From NCBI GenBank assembly GCA_011525755.1, contig WYBS01000123.1, positions 1 to 42,219 of the forward strand: a DNA stretch of 42,219 nucleotides. The letters run 5' to 3'. The notes under the pieces are model-generated. The model did not search any database, had not been told where the DNA came from, and saw only the letters and a program-made list of their open reading frames with translations. Both the position numbers and the translations under genes were made by a program. The number at the start of each line of letters is the position of its first letter. The first letter of the stretch is position 1. Positions 25,639 through 37,195 of the stretch are shown here, piece by piece. The DNA is from Planctomycetaceae bacterium (GTDB lineage: Bacteria; Planctomycetota; PLA2).

Positions 25639-26742
25639 ATGGACACGCGCGAGCTCTTCCGCATCCTCGTCAAGGAGAAGGGGAGCGACCTGATCATCAA
25701 GGCGAACGGCTGGCCCGCCATGCGCATCCAGGGCAAGATCAAGTTCGTCTCGGAGACCAAGATCCCGGACGCCTTCGCCCAGACGATGGCGGAGGAGGTC
25801 GTCCCCGACAAGCTGAAGCCGCGGTTCGAGCGCGACGGCGAGGTGGACTGCTCCTACGAGGTCGCGGGCGTCGGCCGCTTCCGCGCGAACGTCTTCCGCC
25901 AGCAGGGCCGGCTCTGCCTCGTCTTCCGGCACATCAACGAGGTCGTGCCGACGATGAAGGACATCTCGCTCCCGTCGCGGCAGCTCGAGCAGCTCTGCGC
26001 GCTCCAGCGCGGTCTCGTCCTCGTCACCGGCACGACCGGCGCCGGGAAGAGCACGACGATCGCGACGATGATCAACTTCATCAACCACAACTTCGCGCGC
26101 CACATCATCACGGTCGAGGACCCGATCGAGTACGTGTTCGTGGACCGGAAGTCGGTGGTGAACCAGCGCGAGATCGGCTTCGACACGAACGACTACGGGA
26201 CCGCGCTGCGCCACGTCGTCCGCCAGACCCCCGACGTGCTCGTGGTGGGGGAGATGCGCGACCAGGAGACGGTGGCTGCGGCGCTCTCCGCGGCCGAGAC
26301 CGGCCATCTCGTGATGTCCACGCTCCACACGATCAACGCCGTGCAGACGGTGGAGCGCATCCTCGGCTTCTTCCCGCCGCACCAGCACGAGGAGGTGCGG
26401 ATGCAGCTCTCGCAGGTGCTCGAGGGGGTCGTCTCCCAGCGCCTGCTGCCGAGGAAGAACGACCAGTCGCGCGTCCCCGCGGTGGAGATCATGCTCGCCA
26501 CCCCGACGATCCGCGACCTCCTCTGCGAGGGGAAGACGCTCGAGCTGCACAAGGCGATCTACGAGGGCAAGCACTACTACGGCACGCAGACCTTCCACCA
26601 GTCGATCGTCCAGATCTACAAGGACGGCCTCATCAGCTACGAGGACGCGCTCGCGGCGGCCGACAACCCGGACGAGCTGAAGCTCGAGCTGCGCGGCATC
26701 TCGAAGGGCGCCGCGACGGTCGACTTCGACTTCAAGATCTAG
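25639..26742 (+). CDS. pilT: Type IV pilus retraction ATPase, PilT/PilU family
   Basis: 367 residues. An N-terminal PAS-like domain (about 1-100, MDTRELFRILVKEKGSDLIIKANG) precedes the RecA-like ATPase. Walker A is GTTGAGKST (131-139), then the Asp box (ITVEDPIEYVF), Walker B (PDVLVVGEMRD) and His box (GHLVMSTLHT). The C-terminus (TFHQSIVQIYKDGLISYEDALAAADNPDELKL) looks closer to PilU than to PilT, so this may be the accessory motor; that is an impression, not a calculation. The motor would depolymerise pili built by the pilM-N-O-Q system 3.4 kb upstream. It stands 59 bases after obg. Confidence 0.88.
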   Translation: MDTRELFRILVKEKGSDLIIKANGWPAMRIQGKIKFVSETKIPDAFAQTMAEEVVPDKLKPRFERDGEVDCSYEVAGVGRFRANVFRQQGRLCLVFRHINEVVPTMKDISLPSRQLEQLCALQRGLVLVTGTTGAGKSTTIATMINFINHNFARHIITVEDPIEYVFVDRKSVVNQREIGFDTNDYGTALRHVVRQTPDVLVVGEMRDQETVAAALSAAETGHLVMSTLHTINAVQTVERILGFFPPHQHEEVRMQLSQVLEGVVSQRLLPRKNDQSRVPAVEIMLATPTIRDLLCEGKTLELHKAIYEGKHYYGTQTFHQSIVQIYKDGLISYEDALAAADNPDELKLELRGISKGAATVDFDFKI

Positions 26743-26978
26743 CCGCGGCGCGGCTGGATCTTGCCACGGCGCGGCGCCCGAAGGGCGCCATGGCGGGCCG
26801 GCGGTTCGTGGCGCCCGATGCCGGGGCGCGAAGCGGGCCGGCCGGTCATGGAGCCCGCGCCGCAGCACGCGCCGTCCCGCTCCAGTCCACCCTCTCCCCC
26901 GGGCCCCCTCACCCCGGGAATCCGGAGGGGATCCCGTTCGTCCAATGGGGCATCCGGTCGTAAGATAGGAGGGTTCCC
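26743..26978. other. Spacer after pilT with a hairpin
   Basis: No gene is seen. GGCGCCC (26773-26779) and GGGCGCC (26783-26789) form a 7-bp hairpin with a 3-base loop but no T run. CCCCCGGGCCCCC (26896-26908) belongs to the G/C-tract motif family of this window. At the right end TAAGAT (26961-26966) resembles a -10, overlapping the ribosome binding site AGGAGGG (26967-26973) of the next gene. Confidence 0.5.
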
Positions 26979-28139
26979 ATGTCGGTCGCGCTCTGGAAGA
27001 CCATCCTCACCGTCGCCAAGGCGGGCGCCGTGCTCGTCATCCTCGGCTCGGCGCTGCTCTTCTGGGGCCACACGCGCGAGATGGGAGCGGCCTGGTCCGC
27101 CCCCGACTTCTCGCCGCCGGTGAAGCCGATCGTCGGCCGCTGGGCCGAGACGAAGGATCTCAACCTCCCCCTCGGGCGCTTCCAGAAGGAGCGGCCCGAG
27201 GCCGAGCCCGTGAAGGTCGAGGAGCCGGAGTTGGACATCGAGAAGGAGCTCCAGAAGCTCGGCGAGATCATCGGCGCGATCGTCATCTACCCGCCGTACG
27301 AGGAGGGCGGCTTCGTGCCCGCGATCAACTTCAAGTGGAAGCAGAAGCCGTCGCCGGACGCGGGCGACGTCCGCACGATCCGGCTCGGCGAGGCGCTCGT
27401 CGAGCGCCCCGAATGGCCGAACCGCGCGACGCCGCTCAAGTACCAGTTCGTCGGCTGCGAGCGCGATCCGGAGAACCCGGGCTTCACATACTTCCTCTTC
27501 GACATGAAGTGCGACGGGTCCGAGATCCAGAAGGCCCGCTGGAAGCTCGAGGAGCCCGTGAAGGAGACGGCGAAGCCCGCGGAGCCCGCGGCCGCGGAGC
27601 CCACGGGCGGCGTCACCACGGACAAGATGTACGTGGGACCGCGCATCCCCTCGAAGGGCCCCGACCAGCCTGCCGGGCCGGAGCAGGTGCAGCCGGTGCC
27701 CGTCGCGCCGCAGCCGCCGCCCGAGCCCGTGGTCGCGAAGCAGGAGCCGCCGAGCGGGTCCTTCTTCGACGAGGAGGAGGGCGTCTTCCTGCCGACGGCG
27801 GAGGGCGTCGACTACCTCGAGCGGAACTACGAGAAGATCCTCGAGGAGACGCGCACGGAGACCTACCGCGACCGCGACGTCTCGGGCATCCGCGTGGTCG
27901 GGATCGCCAACGCGTCGGTCGCGAACCAGTTCGGCATCCGCAAGGACGACGTCATCATCAGCATCAACGGCAAGCCGGTCACGAACCAGTCCGACGCGGT
28001 GAACGTCGTCAAGAGCGAGCTCAAGCGGAAGGTCAACCTCATCACGGTGAAGCTCCGCCGCGCCGGCCGCGAGATCACGAAGACCTACGACACGCGCGAC
28101 CCCGCGACGCGCCGCGCCGCCAAGGGCCTCCGTCGGTGA
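26979..28139 (+). CDS. Membrane-anchored PDZ protein, GspC-like
   Basis: 386 residues: a short cytosolic start, one transmembrane helix (about 8-31), a periplasmic domain (about 55-190, with YPPYEEGGFVPAINFKW and EALVERPEWPNRATPLKYQF), a Pro/Ala/Glu/Gln linker (about 195-260), and a PDZ domain (about 300-376, GIRVVGIANASVANQFGIRKDD, then IISINGKPVTNQSDAVNVVK). This is the architecture of GspC, the type II secretion protein that links inner platform to secretin; sequence identity to GspC was not tested. A general PDZ scaffold is the alternative. AGGAGGG stands five bases before the ATG. The stop overlaps coaX in GTGA. Confidence 0.72.
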   Translation: MSVALWKTILTVAKAGAVLVILGSALLFWGHTREMGAAWSAPDFSPPVKPIVGRWAETKDLNLPLGRFQKERPEAEPVKVEEPELDIEKELQKLGEIIGAIVIYPPYEEGGFVPAINFKWKQKPSPDAGDVRTIRLGEALVERPEWPNRATPLKYQFVGCERDPENPGFTYFLFDMKCDGSEIQKARWKLEEPVKETAKPAEPAAAEPTGGVTTDKMYVGPRIPSKGPDQPAGPEQVQPVPVAPQPPPEPVVAKQEPPSGSFFDEEEGVFLPTAEGVDYLERNYEKILEETRTETYRDRDVSGIRVVGIANASVANQFGIRKDDVIISINGKPVTNQSDAVNVVKSELKRKVNLITVKLRRAGREITKTYDTRDPATRRAAKGLRR

Positions 28140-28837
28140 CGCTGCTCGCCCTCGACGTCGGCAACGGCTCGATCAAGTACGCCGTCTTCGAGGGGGGACG
28201 GGTGGGGGCGCGGGGGAGGGTGCCGCTCGGCACGGATCCCCTTCGGCTGCCCGCCGCGGATGAGGCCGCCGCCGTCTCGGTGAACCCGCCCGCGCTCGCG
28301 GAGCTGCGCCGCGCGCGGAGGATCCTCGCCGTCGGCGAGGAGCTGCCGCTGCCGCTTCGGGTCGAGTACGACCCGCCGGAGGCGTGCGGCCTCGACCGCG
28401 TCGCGGGCGCCGCGGGCGCGCTGCACCTCGTCCCCGGGGCCCCCGGGATCCTCCTCCTCGACGCGGGCACGTGCCTCGTCGCGACGGTCGCGGTCAGGGG
28501 GCGCGGCGTGATCGGCGGAGCGATCCTCCCCGGCCCCGACCTCATGGCGCGCGCTCTCTCCGAGTGGACCGCGGCGCTTCCGCGCGTCGATCCCTCACCC
28601 CACGAGCCGGGCATCGGCCGCTCGACGGAGGCCTCGATCCGCGCGGGCATCCAGGCGGCGGTCGCCGGCGCCGCGCGCGAGCTCGTCCGCCGCGCGCGCG
28701 AGGCCGCGCCCGTGCCGCTCACGGTCGTCGCCGCGGGCACCGGCGCGCACGGGCTCAGGGAGGCGGTCCCGGAAATCGACGCCCTTCACGACGACGCGGT
28801 CCTCTGGGGCGTGTTCCTCGCGGCGGGGGCCGCATGA
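28136..28837 (+). CDS. coaX: Type III pantothenate kinase
   Basis: 233 residues, slightly short for the family. The phosphate-binding DVGNGSIKYAVF (Asp7, Lys14) opens the ASKHA fold. CGLDRVAGA (GLDR, 85-88) and LLLDAGTCLV (DAGT, 109-112) are the conserved motifs, and IGGAILPGPDLM is the product loop. It phosphorylates pantothenate in the first step of CoA synthesis and, as type III, is not feedback-inhibited by CoA. The GTG start overlaps the previous stop by four bases, and its own stop overlaps pyrC in ATGA, so the three genes are translationally coupled. Confidence 0.9.
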   Translation: MTLLALDVGNGSIKYAVFEGGRVGARGRVPLGTDPLRLPAADEAAAVSVNPPALAELRRARRILAVGEELPLPLRVEYDPPEACGLDRVAGAAGALHLVPGAPGILLLDAGTCLVATVAVRGRGVIGGAILPGPDLMARALSEWTAALPRVDPSPHEPGIGRSTEASIRAGIQAAVAGAARELVRRAREAAPVPLTVVAAGTGAHGLREAVPEIDALHDDAVLWGVFLAAGAA

Positions 28838-30117
28838 CCTGGAGGACGGCGGACGTGCTCCTGCTCCGCGGCGGCACGGTCGTCACGTGCCATGGCCGCA
28901 CGCCCGCGGACGTGCTCGTCCGCGAGGGCGTCATCGAGGCGGTAAAGGCGGGTCTCCCGGCGCCGCCGGGCGCAGAGGTCGAGGACGTGCGGGGACTCCT
29001 CGTGACGCCCGGGTTCGTCGACGTCCACGTCCACCTCCGCGACCCCGGCGCCCTGGATTCCGAGACGCTCGAGAGCGGCCTCGAGGCCGCGGCCGCGGGC
29101 GGGATCCACCACGTCTTCTGCATGGCGAACACGGATCCGGTGAACGACGCGGCGTCGCTCACGGCGGACCTCGTCGCGAGGGCGAGGCGCCTCTCGCCGC
29201 TCTCGCTCCATCCGGTCGCGGCGGTCACGAGGGGGCTCCGGGGGACGGAGCTCACGGATTTCGCGGCGCTGAAGGCCGCGGGCGCCGGCGCGCTCTCGAA
29301 CGACGGGCTCCCCGTCGAGGACGGAAGAACGCTCCGGCGCGCGCTCGAGCGCGCCGAGGAGGAGGGGCTCCGGATCCTCGTCCACGCGGAGGACCGCGGG
29401 CTCGCGGGCGACGGCGCCGTCGATGCGCGCGCCGCGGTCCGCCTGCGCGCGAAGGGCATCCCGGTCGGGGCGGAGGACGTCGGCACGGCGCGCGACGTCG
29501 GCGTCGCGGTGGAAGCCCGGCTCCCGGTGCACGTCTGCCACGTCTCGACCATGGGCTCCGTGGAGATCGTGCGGCACGCGAGGCGGGCCGGCGCGCCGGT
29601 GACGGCCGAGGCGACGCCGCACCACCTGCTGCTCACGTACGACGAGATCCCGGAGGGCGACACCGACTTCAAGATGAATCCGCCCCTGCGGTCGCGCGCC
29701 GACGTGGACGCGGTGGTGGGGGCGCTCCTCGACGGCACGATCACCGCGATCGCGACGGACCACGCGCCGCACGCGCCGGCCCGGAAGGCCGCGCCGCTCG
29801 ACCGCGCGCCGTTCGGGGCGATCGGTCTCGAGACCTCGTTCGCCGTGTCGCACACCGCGCTCGTGGCCACCGGCCGGATGCCGCTCGAGCGTCTTCTCGG
29901 CCTCTACGTCGAAGGACCGGCCGCGATCGCGGGCATCGAGGCGCCCGCCGTCGCGACGGGGAGGCGGGCCTCGATCAACCTGATCGACCCGGACGCGGAA
30001 TGGGAGGTGGTTCCGGCGCGCTTCCGGAGCCGGAGCCGCAACTGCCCCTTCAAGGGGCGAAGGCTCCGCGGGCGTGTCGTCGGGGTCGTGGCCGGCAGAA
30101 GCCTCCGGCGCTTCTGA
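28834..30117 (+). CDS. pyrC: Dihydroorotase
   Basis: 427 residues, class I-type length. The metal-binding HVHLRDPG (His65, His67), the Asn/substrate site ANTDPVNDA, the second metal region (VHAED and HVCHVST) and DHAPH (Asp309) are all in place, so it should be active: cyclisation of carbamoyl aspartate to dihydroorotate in UMP synthesis. AIAGIEAPAVATGRRASINLIDPDAEW and CPFKGRRLRGRVVGVVAGRS are the family C-terminus. The start overlaps coaX. No pyrB neighbour is seen; the usual pyrB-pyrC pair is absent from this window. Confidence 0.95.
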   Translation: MTWRTADVLLLRGGTVVTCHGRTPADVLVREGVIEAVKAGLPAPPGAEVEDVRGLLVTPGFVDVHVHLRDPGALDSETLESGLEAAAAGGIHHVFCMANTDPVNDAASLTADLVARARRLSPLSLHPVAAVTRGLRGTELTDFAALKAAGAGALSNDGLPVEDGRTLRRALERAEEEGLRILVHAEDRGLAGDGAVDARAAVRLRAKGIPVGAEDVGTARDVGVAVEARLPVHVCHVSTMGSVEIVRHARRAGAPVTAEATPHHLLLTYDEIPEGDTDFKMNPPLRSRADVDAVVGALLDGTITAIATDHAPHAPARKAAPLDRAPFGAIGLETSFAVSHTALVATGRMPLERLLGLYVEGPAAIAGIEAPAVATGRRASINLIDPDAEWEVVPARFRSRSRNCPFKGRRLRGRVVGVVAGRSLRRF

Positions 30118-30464
30118 CGCCCCCGCAAGGCCCCCGGACCCCCCAAGGATCGGTGCTTTAGAGCGCACCTGCTGTAGCAGAAGCGCACGAACCCGCCGGC
30201 CCGAGCTGACCTCATCGCATAACGTGTTGTCGGTAAACGAGTAACGTCGTGCCCCCCACGTGCCGGGTTGGGAACGGCGCTTGCGTTATCCAGCGCAAGG
30301 TCTGTTGTGCCCTCAACTTGCGTGAATTCGGCCTCCGGACAGGTGGCCTGTTTACACGGCCCGGCGGGTTTCGTAACTTTCCGGGACTCCGCGGCCGCCC
30401 ACTGGGCGGGCGGCCTCGAGGGGGGCTCCTCGCGAGGCGGATCGGCAAAGAAGGAGTGGTTCCT
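30118..30464. other. 347-base leader/spacer before the first large lipoprotein
   Basis: This is visibly less GC-rich than its surroundings and codes for nothing recognisable. It has CCCCCGGACCCCC (30131-30143), an imperfect palindrome around CTGCTGTAGCAG (30169-30180), a sigma-54-like element (30270-30285), CTTGCG/CGCAAG (30280-30299) and a hairpin GGCCGCCC/GGGCGGCC (30393-30400 / 30408-30415). The 5' end may terminate pyrC transcription; the 3' half would be a long structured leader of the lipoprotein gene. Confidence 0.55.
30270..30285 (+). promoter_or_regulatory. Possible sigma-54 promoter
   Basis: GGGAACGGCGCTTGCG fits the -24/-12 pattern: GG (30271-30272), then ten bases, then GC (30283-30284), with TTGC and ACG matching the consensus TGGCACG-N4-TTGCW. 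Mismatches are at the first T, the C after GG, and the last W. A start near 30295 gives a leader of about 170 bases. rpoN is in the window, but no activator-binding site is identified. Confidence 0.35.
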
Positions 30465-32573
30465 ATGAGAGGTCGTTCGGCTTGGGCTCTGGCGGTGATC
30501 GGGGTTGTCGGTCTCCTCCAGCTGTCTTCCTGCGATTCGAACGCCGGCGGGGCGCCGCCCAGCTACGATCCGGACGAGCTCGCACTCGTCCGCCTCGAGC
30601 CTGCGGACGGCGAGAGCTCCGTGCCGCGCAACCGCGTGGTCCGGATGTTTTTCAACACCCAGGTCCTGCCCGAGTCGGTCGACGACCAGTCGATCGTCGT
30701 CCGCATCGGCGGCACGTTCCAGACGCGGCCCGAGGGGGCCTTCCTGACGACCGGCGACACGGTCGAGTTCGACCCGACCGTCGCCGCGAACGGCGGTCGC
30801 AACGCCCTCGGCTTCCCCGCGGGCGAGCAGGTCCTCGTGGAGATCAAGCTGAAGATCCCGAACGACGGCCAGCCGAAGGAGCAGTTCCTCCAGAACATCG
30901 AGGGGAACCCGATCGCGATCGCCTCGGGCGACAACATCATCACGTTCGTGACGGGCGCGGGCTGGATCGATCCGGTCCCCGGCCCTCCGGGCGTCCTCTC
31001 GCTCGACTTCACGCCGGGCCCGAACAACATCGGCCAGGTCCCGCCGAACGCGGCGGTCACGGTCGTCTTCAGCGAGCCGGTCGACCCGGGCACCTTCACG
31101 CTCGGCAAGAACATCTTCCTCACGAACAACACGCCGACGGCGCCGTCGTCGATCTACCAGCAGGACATCCCGAGCCTCGTCTTCTACGACGGGTCGCTGA
31201 CGCGCTACACGATGCAACCCGTCTTCGGGTTCGGGCAGGGGCCCTTCAAGATCCTCGTCAACTTCATCGACCCGGACGCCCCGAGCACGTTCAACCCGAA
31301 CAACCTGCCGGCGGACCTCGGCGGCAACAAGGTGCAGAACTTCACGTTCTTCGGGCAGTTCGACACGCAGTTCGACCCCAACGCCCAGACGTTCGGCCTC
31401 CTCAAGGAGGACTTCCTCACGACGACGAAGCGGAACACGGCGTTCACGGACGCGCTCTGGGGCAACGACCCGGAGTTCCCGTTCGCGCTCGTCGGGCAGC
31501 AGATCACGAAGCGCAACCAGCGGGTCAACATCAACGTCCTGACGACCGTGTCGCTCGGGACGACGGCGATCGACAACCCGCCGTGCGCGACCCCCGGGTG
31601 CCCGAACCTCATGACGATGAACCCGAACCCCGGCGAGGAGGACTACTGCCCGACGCAGAACCCGCTCGTCGGATCCGACTCGATCATCGGGATCGGCAAC
31701 CCGCCCGCCTCGGCCGGTCGCCGGCAGCTGAACCTCTACCGGCAGCCTGAGCTGGGCGCCCGCGGCACGGTCGTCCGCATCGCGTGGGGGCCGGACAGCG
31801 ACGCCACGTTCGCGGCCACGTATCCCGGCGTGATCATGCGTCTCGGACACAAGAAGACCGGCACCGACCTCACGAACGCCGGCATGACGGAGCAGTTCGA
31901 CGTGGACGGCTTCGTCACGCTCGTGAACAAGAAGGACTACACGGTGCCCCAGGCCGCGGACGTCAACGGCGGCGGCATCAACAACGGCTATCTCAACTGG
32001 CCGGCGCTCGACATCTTCTTCGACTTCGACGGCCAGAACGACCTGCTGGTCGACGTCGAGGCGGCGATGGGCAACACGTACCAGACCTTCCGCACCTTCC
32101 TCGCCCTCGACGCGGCGTTCGGCATCTGCAGCTGCTTCAACTTCGCGGGCTGCTCGCTGAACAACAACTCGATCGGCCAGCGGCAGATGGACTCCACGTA
32201 CGGCGGGGACTCTGCCGATCCGGGTCCGATCCCGGCGACGGTCGCCAACCCGGCTCCGTTCGTGCACGTCATGGAGTTTGAGCTCGCGAAGCTCCGGTCG
32301 GACGCGCGGTCGCTCTACTACGACTCCGGCGTCGCCGACGTCGACTTCCTCTCCCCGATCGTGAGCCCGCTCGTCCAGTCGGGCGGCGCCTCGATCGAGC
32401 TGACATGGTCGGGCTCGCACGACGGCATCGTGGAGGACGTGCCCTTCACGCCGAACATCCAGGCCATCGACGGGCACCGTTTCATCCGCTGGAACTGCAT
32501 CATGCGGGCCAACCTCTTCACGGGCGGCCGGCCGCGCATCGACATCCTGGAGATGCCCTTCCTGATCCCGTGA
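30465..32573 (+). CDS. Large lipoprotein with bacterial Ig-like domains
   Basis: 702 residues. The lipobox LQLSSC (Cys23) predicts a lipid-anchored surface or periplasmic protein. Two clear Ig-like (Big_5/SbsA type) domains are seen: VRLEPADGESSVPRNRVVRM (from about 44) and DFTPGPNNIGQVPPNAAVTV (from about 183), each followed by FxTQ/FSEPVD strands. A later region has Cys pairs (CATPGCPNL, CSCFNFAGC) and Asn-rich loops with no family I recognise. AAGGAG lies eight bases before the ATG, which decides the start against an upstream open frame. It is followed by the Gly-rich lipoprotein with a similar Ig-like opening. Likely role: cell-surface adhesin, polymer binding or envelope scaffold; unproven. 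Confidence 0.8.
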   Translation: MRGRSAWALAVIGVVGLLQLSSCDSNAGGAPPSYDPDELALVRLEPADGESSVPRNRVVRMFFNTQVLPESVDDQSIVVRIGGTFQTRPEGAFLTTGDTVEFDPTVAANGGRNALGFPAGEQVLVEIKLKIPNDGQPKEQFLQNIEGNPIAIASGDNIITFVTGAGWIDPVPGPPGVLSLDFTPGPNNIGQVPPNAAVTVVFSEPVDPGTFTLGKNIFLTNNTPTAPSSIYQQDIPSLVFYDGSLTRYTMQPVFGFGQGPFKILVNFIDPDAPSTFNPNNLPADLGGNKVQNFTFFGQFDTQFDPNAQTFGLLKEDFLTTTKRNTAFTDALWGNDPEFPFALVGQQITKRNQRVNINVLTTVSLGTTAIDNPPCATPGCPNLMTMNPNPGEEDYCPTQNPLVGSDSIIGIGNPPASAGRRQLNLYRQPELGARGTVVRIAWGPDSDATFAATYPGVIMRLGHKKTGTDLTNAGMTEQFDVDGFVTLVNKKDYTVPQAADVNGGGINNGYLNWPALDIFFDFDGQNDLLVDVEAAMGNTYQTFRTFLALDAAFGICSCFNFAGCSLNNNSIGQRQMDSTYGGDSADPGPIPATVANPAPFVHVMEFELAKLRSDARSLYYDSGVADVDFLSPIVSPLVQSGGASIELTWSGSHDGIVEDVPFTPNIQAIDGHRFIRWNCIMRANLFTGGRPRIDILEMPFLIP

Positions 32574-32634
32574 GGCGCTACGGTGGACTCGAGTGAACGG
32601 CCCCGCTGCGGCGGGCGCGCTTGGGAGTGAGCAC

Positions 32635-36072
<3,438 letters not shown>

Positions 36073-36087
36073 CATGGATTCGATCCC

Positions 36088-36122
36088 CCTGGAGGCCGCC
36101 GGAGCGTCCGGTGGCCTCCAGG
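36088..36122. repeat. 16-bp hairpin at the 3' end of the lipoprotein gene
   Basis: CCTGGAGGCCGCCGGA (36088-36103) pairs with TCCGGTGGCCTCCAGG (36107-36122) with one G-U pair and a 3-base loop, 15 bases after the stop. It is very stable but lacks a T run, so a Rho-dependent or RNA-stabilising role fits better than an intrinsic terminator. Its position argues against starting the next gene at the ATG at 36074. Confidence 0.85.
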
Positions 36123-36171
36123 ATGCAAGGCCCGCGGGACCGCGGAACCGGAACCCGCTCGCGGGACGCGC

Positions 36172-36178
36172 GGGGAGG
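36172..36178 (+). promoter_or_regulatory. Ribosome binding site deciding the first radical SAM start
   Basis: GGGGAGG is six bases before a TTG at 36185. The alternative ATG at 36074 would put the 16-bp hairpin inside the coding sequence and has no ribosome binding site, so TTG is preferred. Confidence 0.6.
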
Positions 36179-36184
36179 CCCGGC

Positions 36185-37195
36185 TTGAGGAGGATCGCAG
36201 CTCTCCTGACCGCAGGGCGCCCGCCGGCTGCAGGCCCCGGCGGATGGCTCGCGCCCTTCGCGGCCCGCCTCTACCTGCGGCGCCCCGAGCTTACGTCCCT
36301 CATCGCGACCAAGTACGGCTCCTGGCGCGCGGCGCGGCTCGCCGTCTGGAACGAGGCGCTTTTCCGTCTCCGCCGCGAGAGCGGCTACCGGCTCGTGAGC
36401 GCGAACTTCGAGGTCACGAACGCCTGCAACCTCTCGTGCACGATCTGCCCCGTGAACAACGGGATGCGCCGCCCGCGCGCGCGCCAGGATCTCGCGACCT
36501 TCGTCCGCTTCCTCGACAAGAACCCGGGTCTCGAGTTCGTGCTGCCGTTCCAGTGGGGCGAGCCGCTCCTCGTCAGGGAGCTGCCCGACATGATCGCGGC
36601 GGCGACGGAGCGCGGCGTCCGCACGATGATCACGACGAATGGGACGCTCCTCACCGAGGAGCGGGCGCGGCGCCTGCTCGACGCGGGGCTCGCGCGGCTC
36701 ACGCTCTCCGTGGACGGCGACCCGGAGACGCACCGCCGCATCCGGGGCGTCGACCTGGCACCGCTCCGGGAGAACCTCCTCCGGCTCCGCCGCCTGCGCG
36801 ACGAGCGGAGAAGCCAGCTCGCCCTCGACGTGTCGATGGTCGTGAACCGCCTCACCGAGGCGAAGTGGCGGGAGCTCCGCGCGGCGTGGAAAGGCGTCGC
36901 CGACCGGATCCAGGCGATCCCGCAGTTCATGACGAAGGCGCGGCGCCACCCGTGCCGCGAGCCGAGCCGCGGGAGCCTCGTCGTGCTCGCCGACGGCCGC
37001 GTCACGGTCTGCTGCGCCGATCCCGAGGGCGACGCCGTCGTCGGCCACATCGACGACGCGCCGCTCCAGGAGATCCTCAACAACCGGAAGATGCGGGCGT
37101 TCCGCCGCGCGCACTTCCGCCGCTCCTTCCCCGAGATCTGCAGGGACTGCGGCGAGTACGAGAGCCCCGTCGCGGGCCCGAGGTTCGAGCGGTGA
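36185..37195 (+). CDS. Radical SAM enzyme with SPASM-like C-terminus (1)
   Basis: 336 residues from the TTG. The 4Fe-4S motif is CNLSCTIC (Cys81, Cys85, Cys88). WGEPLL (after QF) is the GGE-like SAM-binding loop with Trp for the first Gly, ITTNGTLL and LTLSVDGDPETHRRIRGVD are the usual radical SAM/SPASM segments. The end has further cysteines (CCADPEG, ICRDCGEYES) that may bind auxiliary clusters, as in peptide-modifying or sugar-modifying SPASM enzymes. An N-terminal basic, hydrophobic stretch (LRRIAALL, LYLRRPELTSL) could associate with the membrane. Its stop overlaps the next radical SAM gene in GTGA. Substrate unknown. Confidence 0.85.
   Translation: MRRIAALLTAGRPPAAGPGGWLAPFAARLYLRRPELTSLIATKYGSWRAARLAVWNEALFRLRRESGYRLVSANFEVTNACNLSCTICPVNNGMRRPRARQDLATFVRFLDKNPGLEFVLPFQWGEPLLVRELPDMIAAATERGVRTMITTNGTLLTEERARRLLDAGLARLTLSVDGDPETHRRIRGVDLAPLRENLLRLRRLRDERRSQLALDVSMVVNRLTEAKWRELRAAWKGVADRIQAIPQFMTKARRHPCREPSRGSLVVLADGRVTVCCADPEGDAVVGHIDDAPLQEILNNRKMRAFRRAHFRRSFPEICRDCGEYESPVAGPRFER

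Noticed and set aside
30155-30190. tRNA-like string GCTTTAGAGCGCACCTGCTG
   Set aside because: The D-arm-like start has no matching acceptor, anticodon or T arm; it is better read as an imperfect palindrome.
36074-36184. ATG start for the first radical SAM gene at 36074
   Set aside because: It would code through a 16-bp hairpin and has no ribosome binding site; TTG 36185 with GGGGAGG is preferred, though the ATG cannot be excluded.
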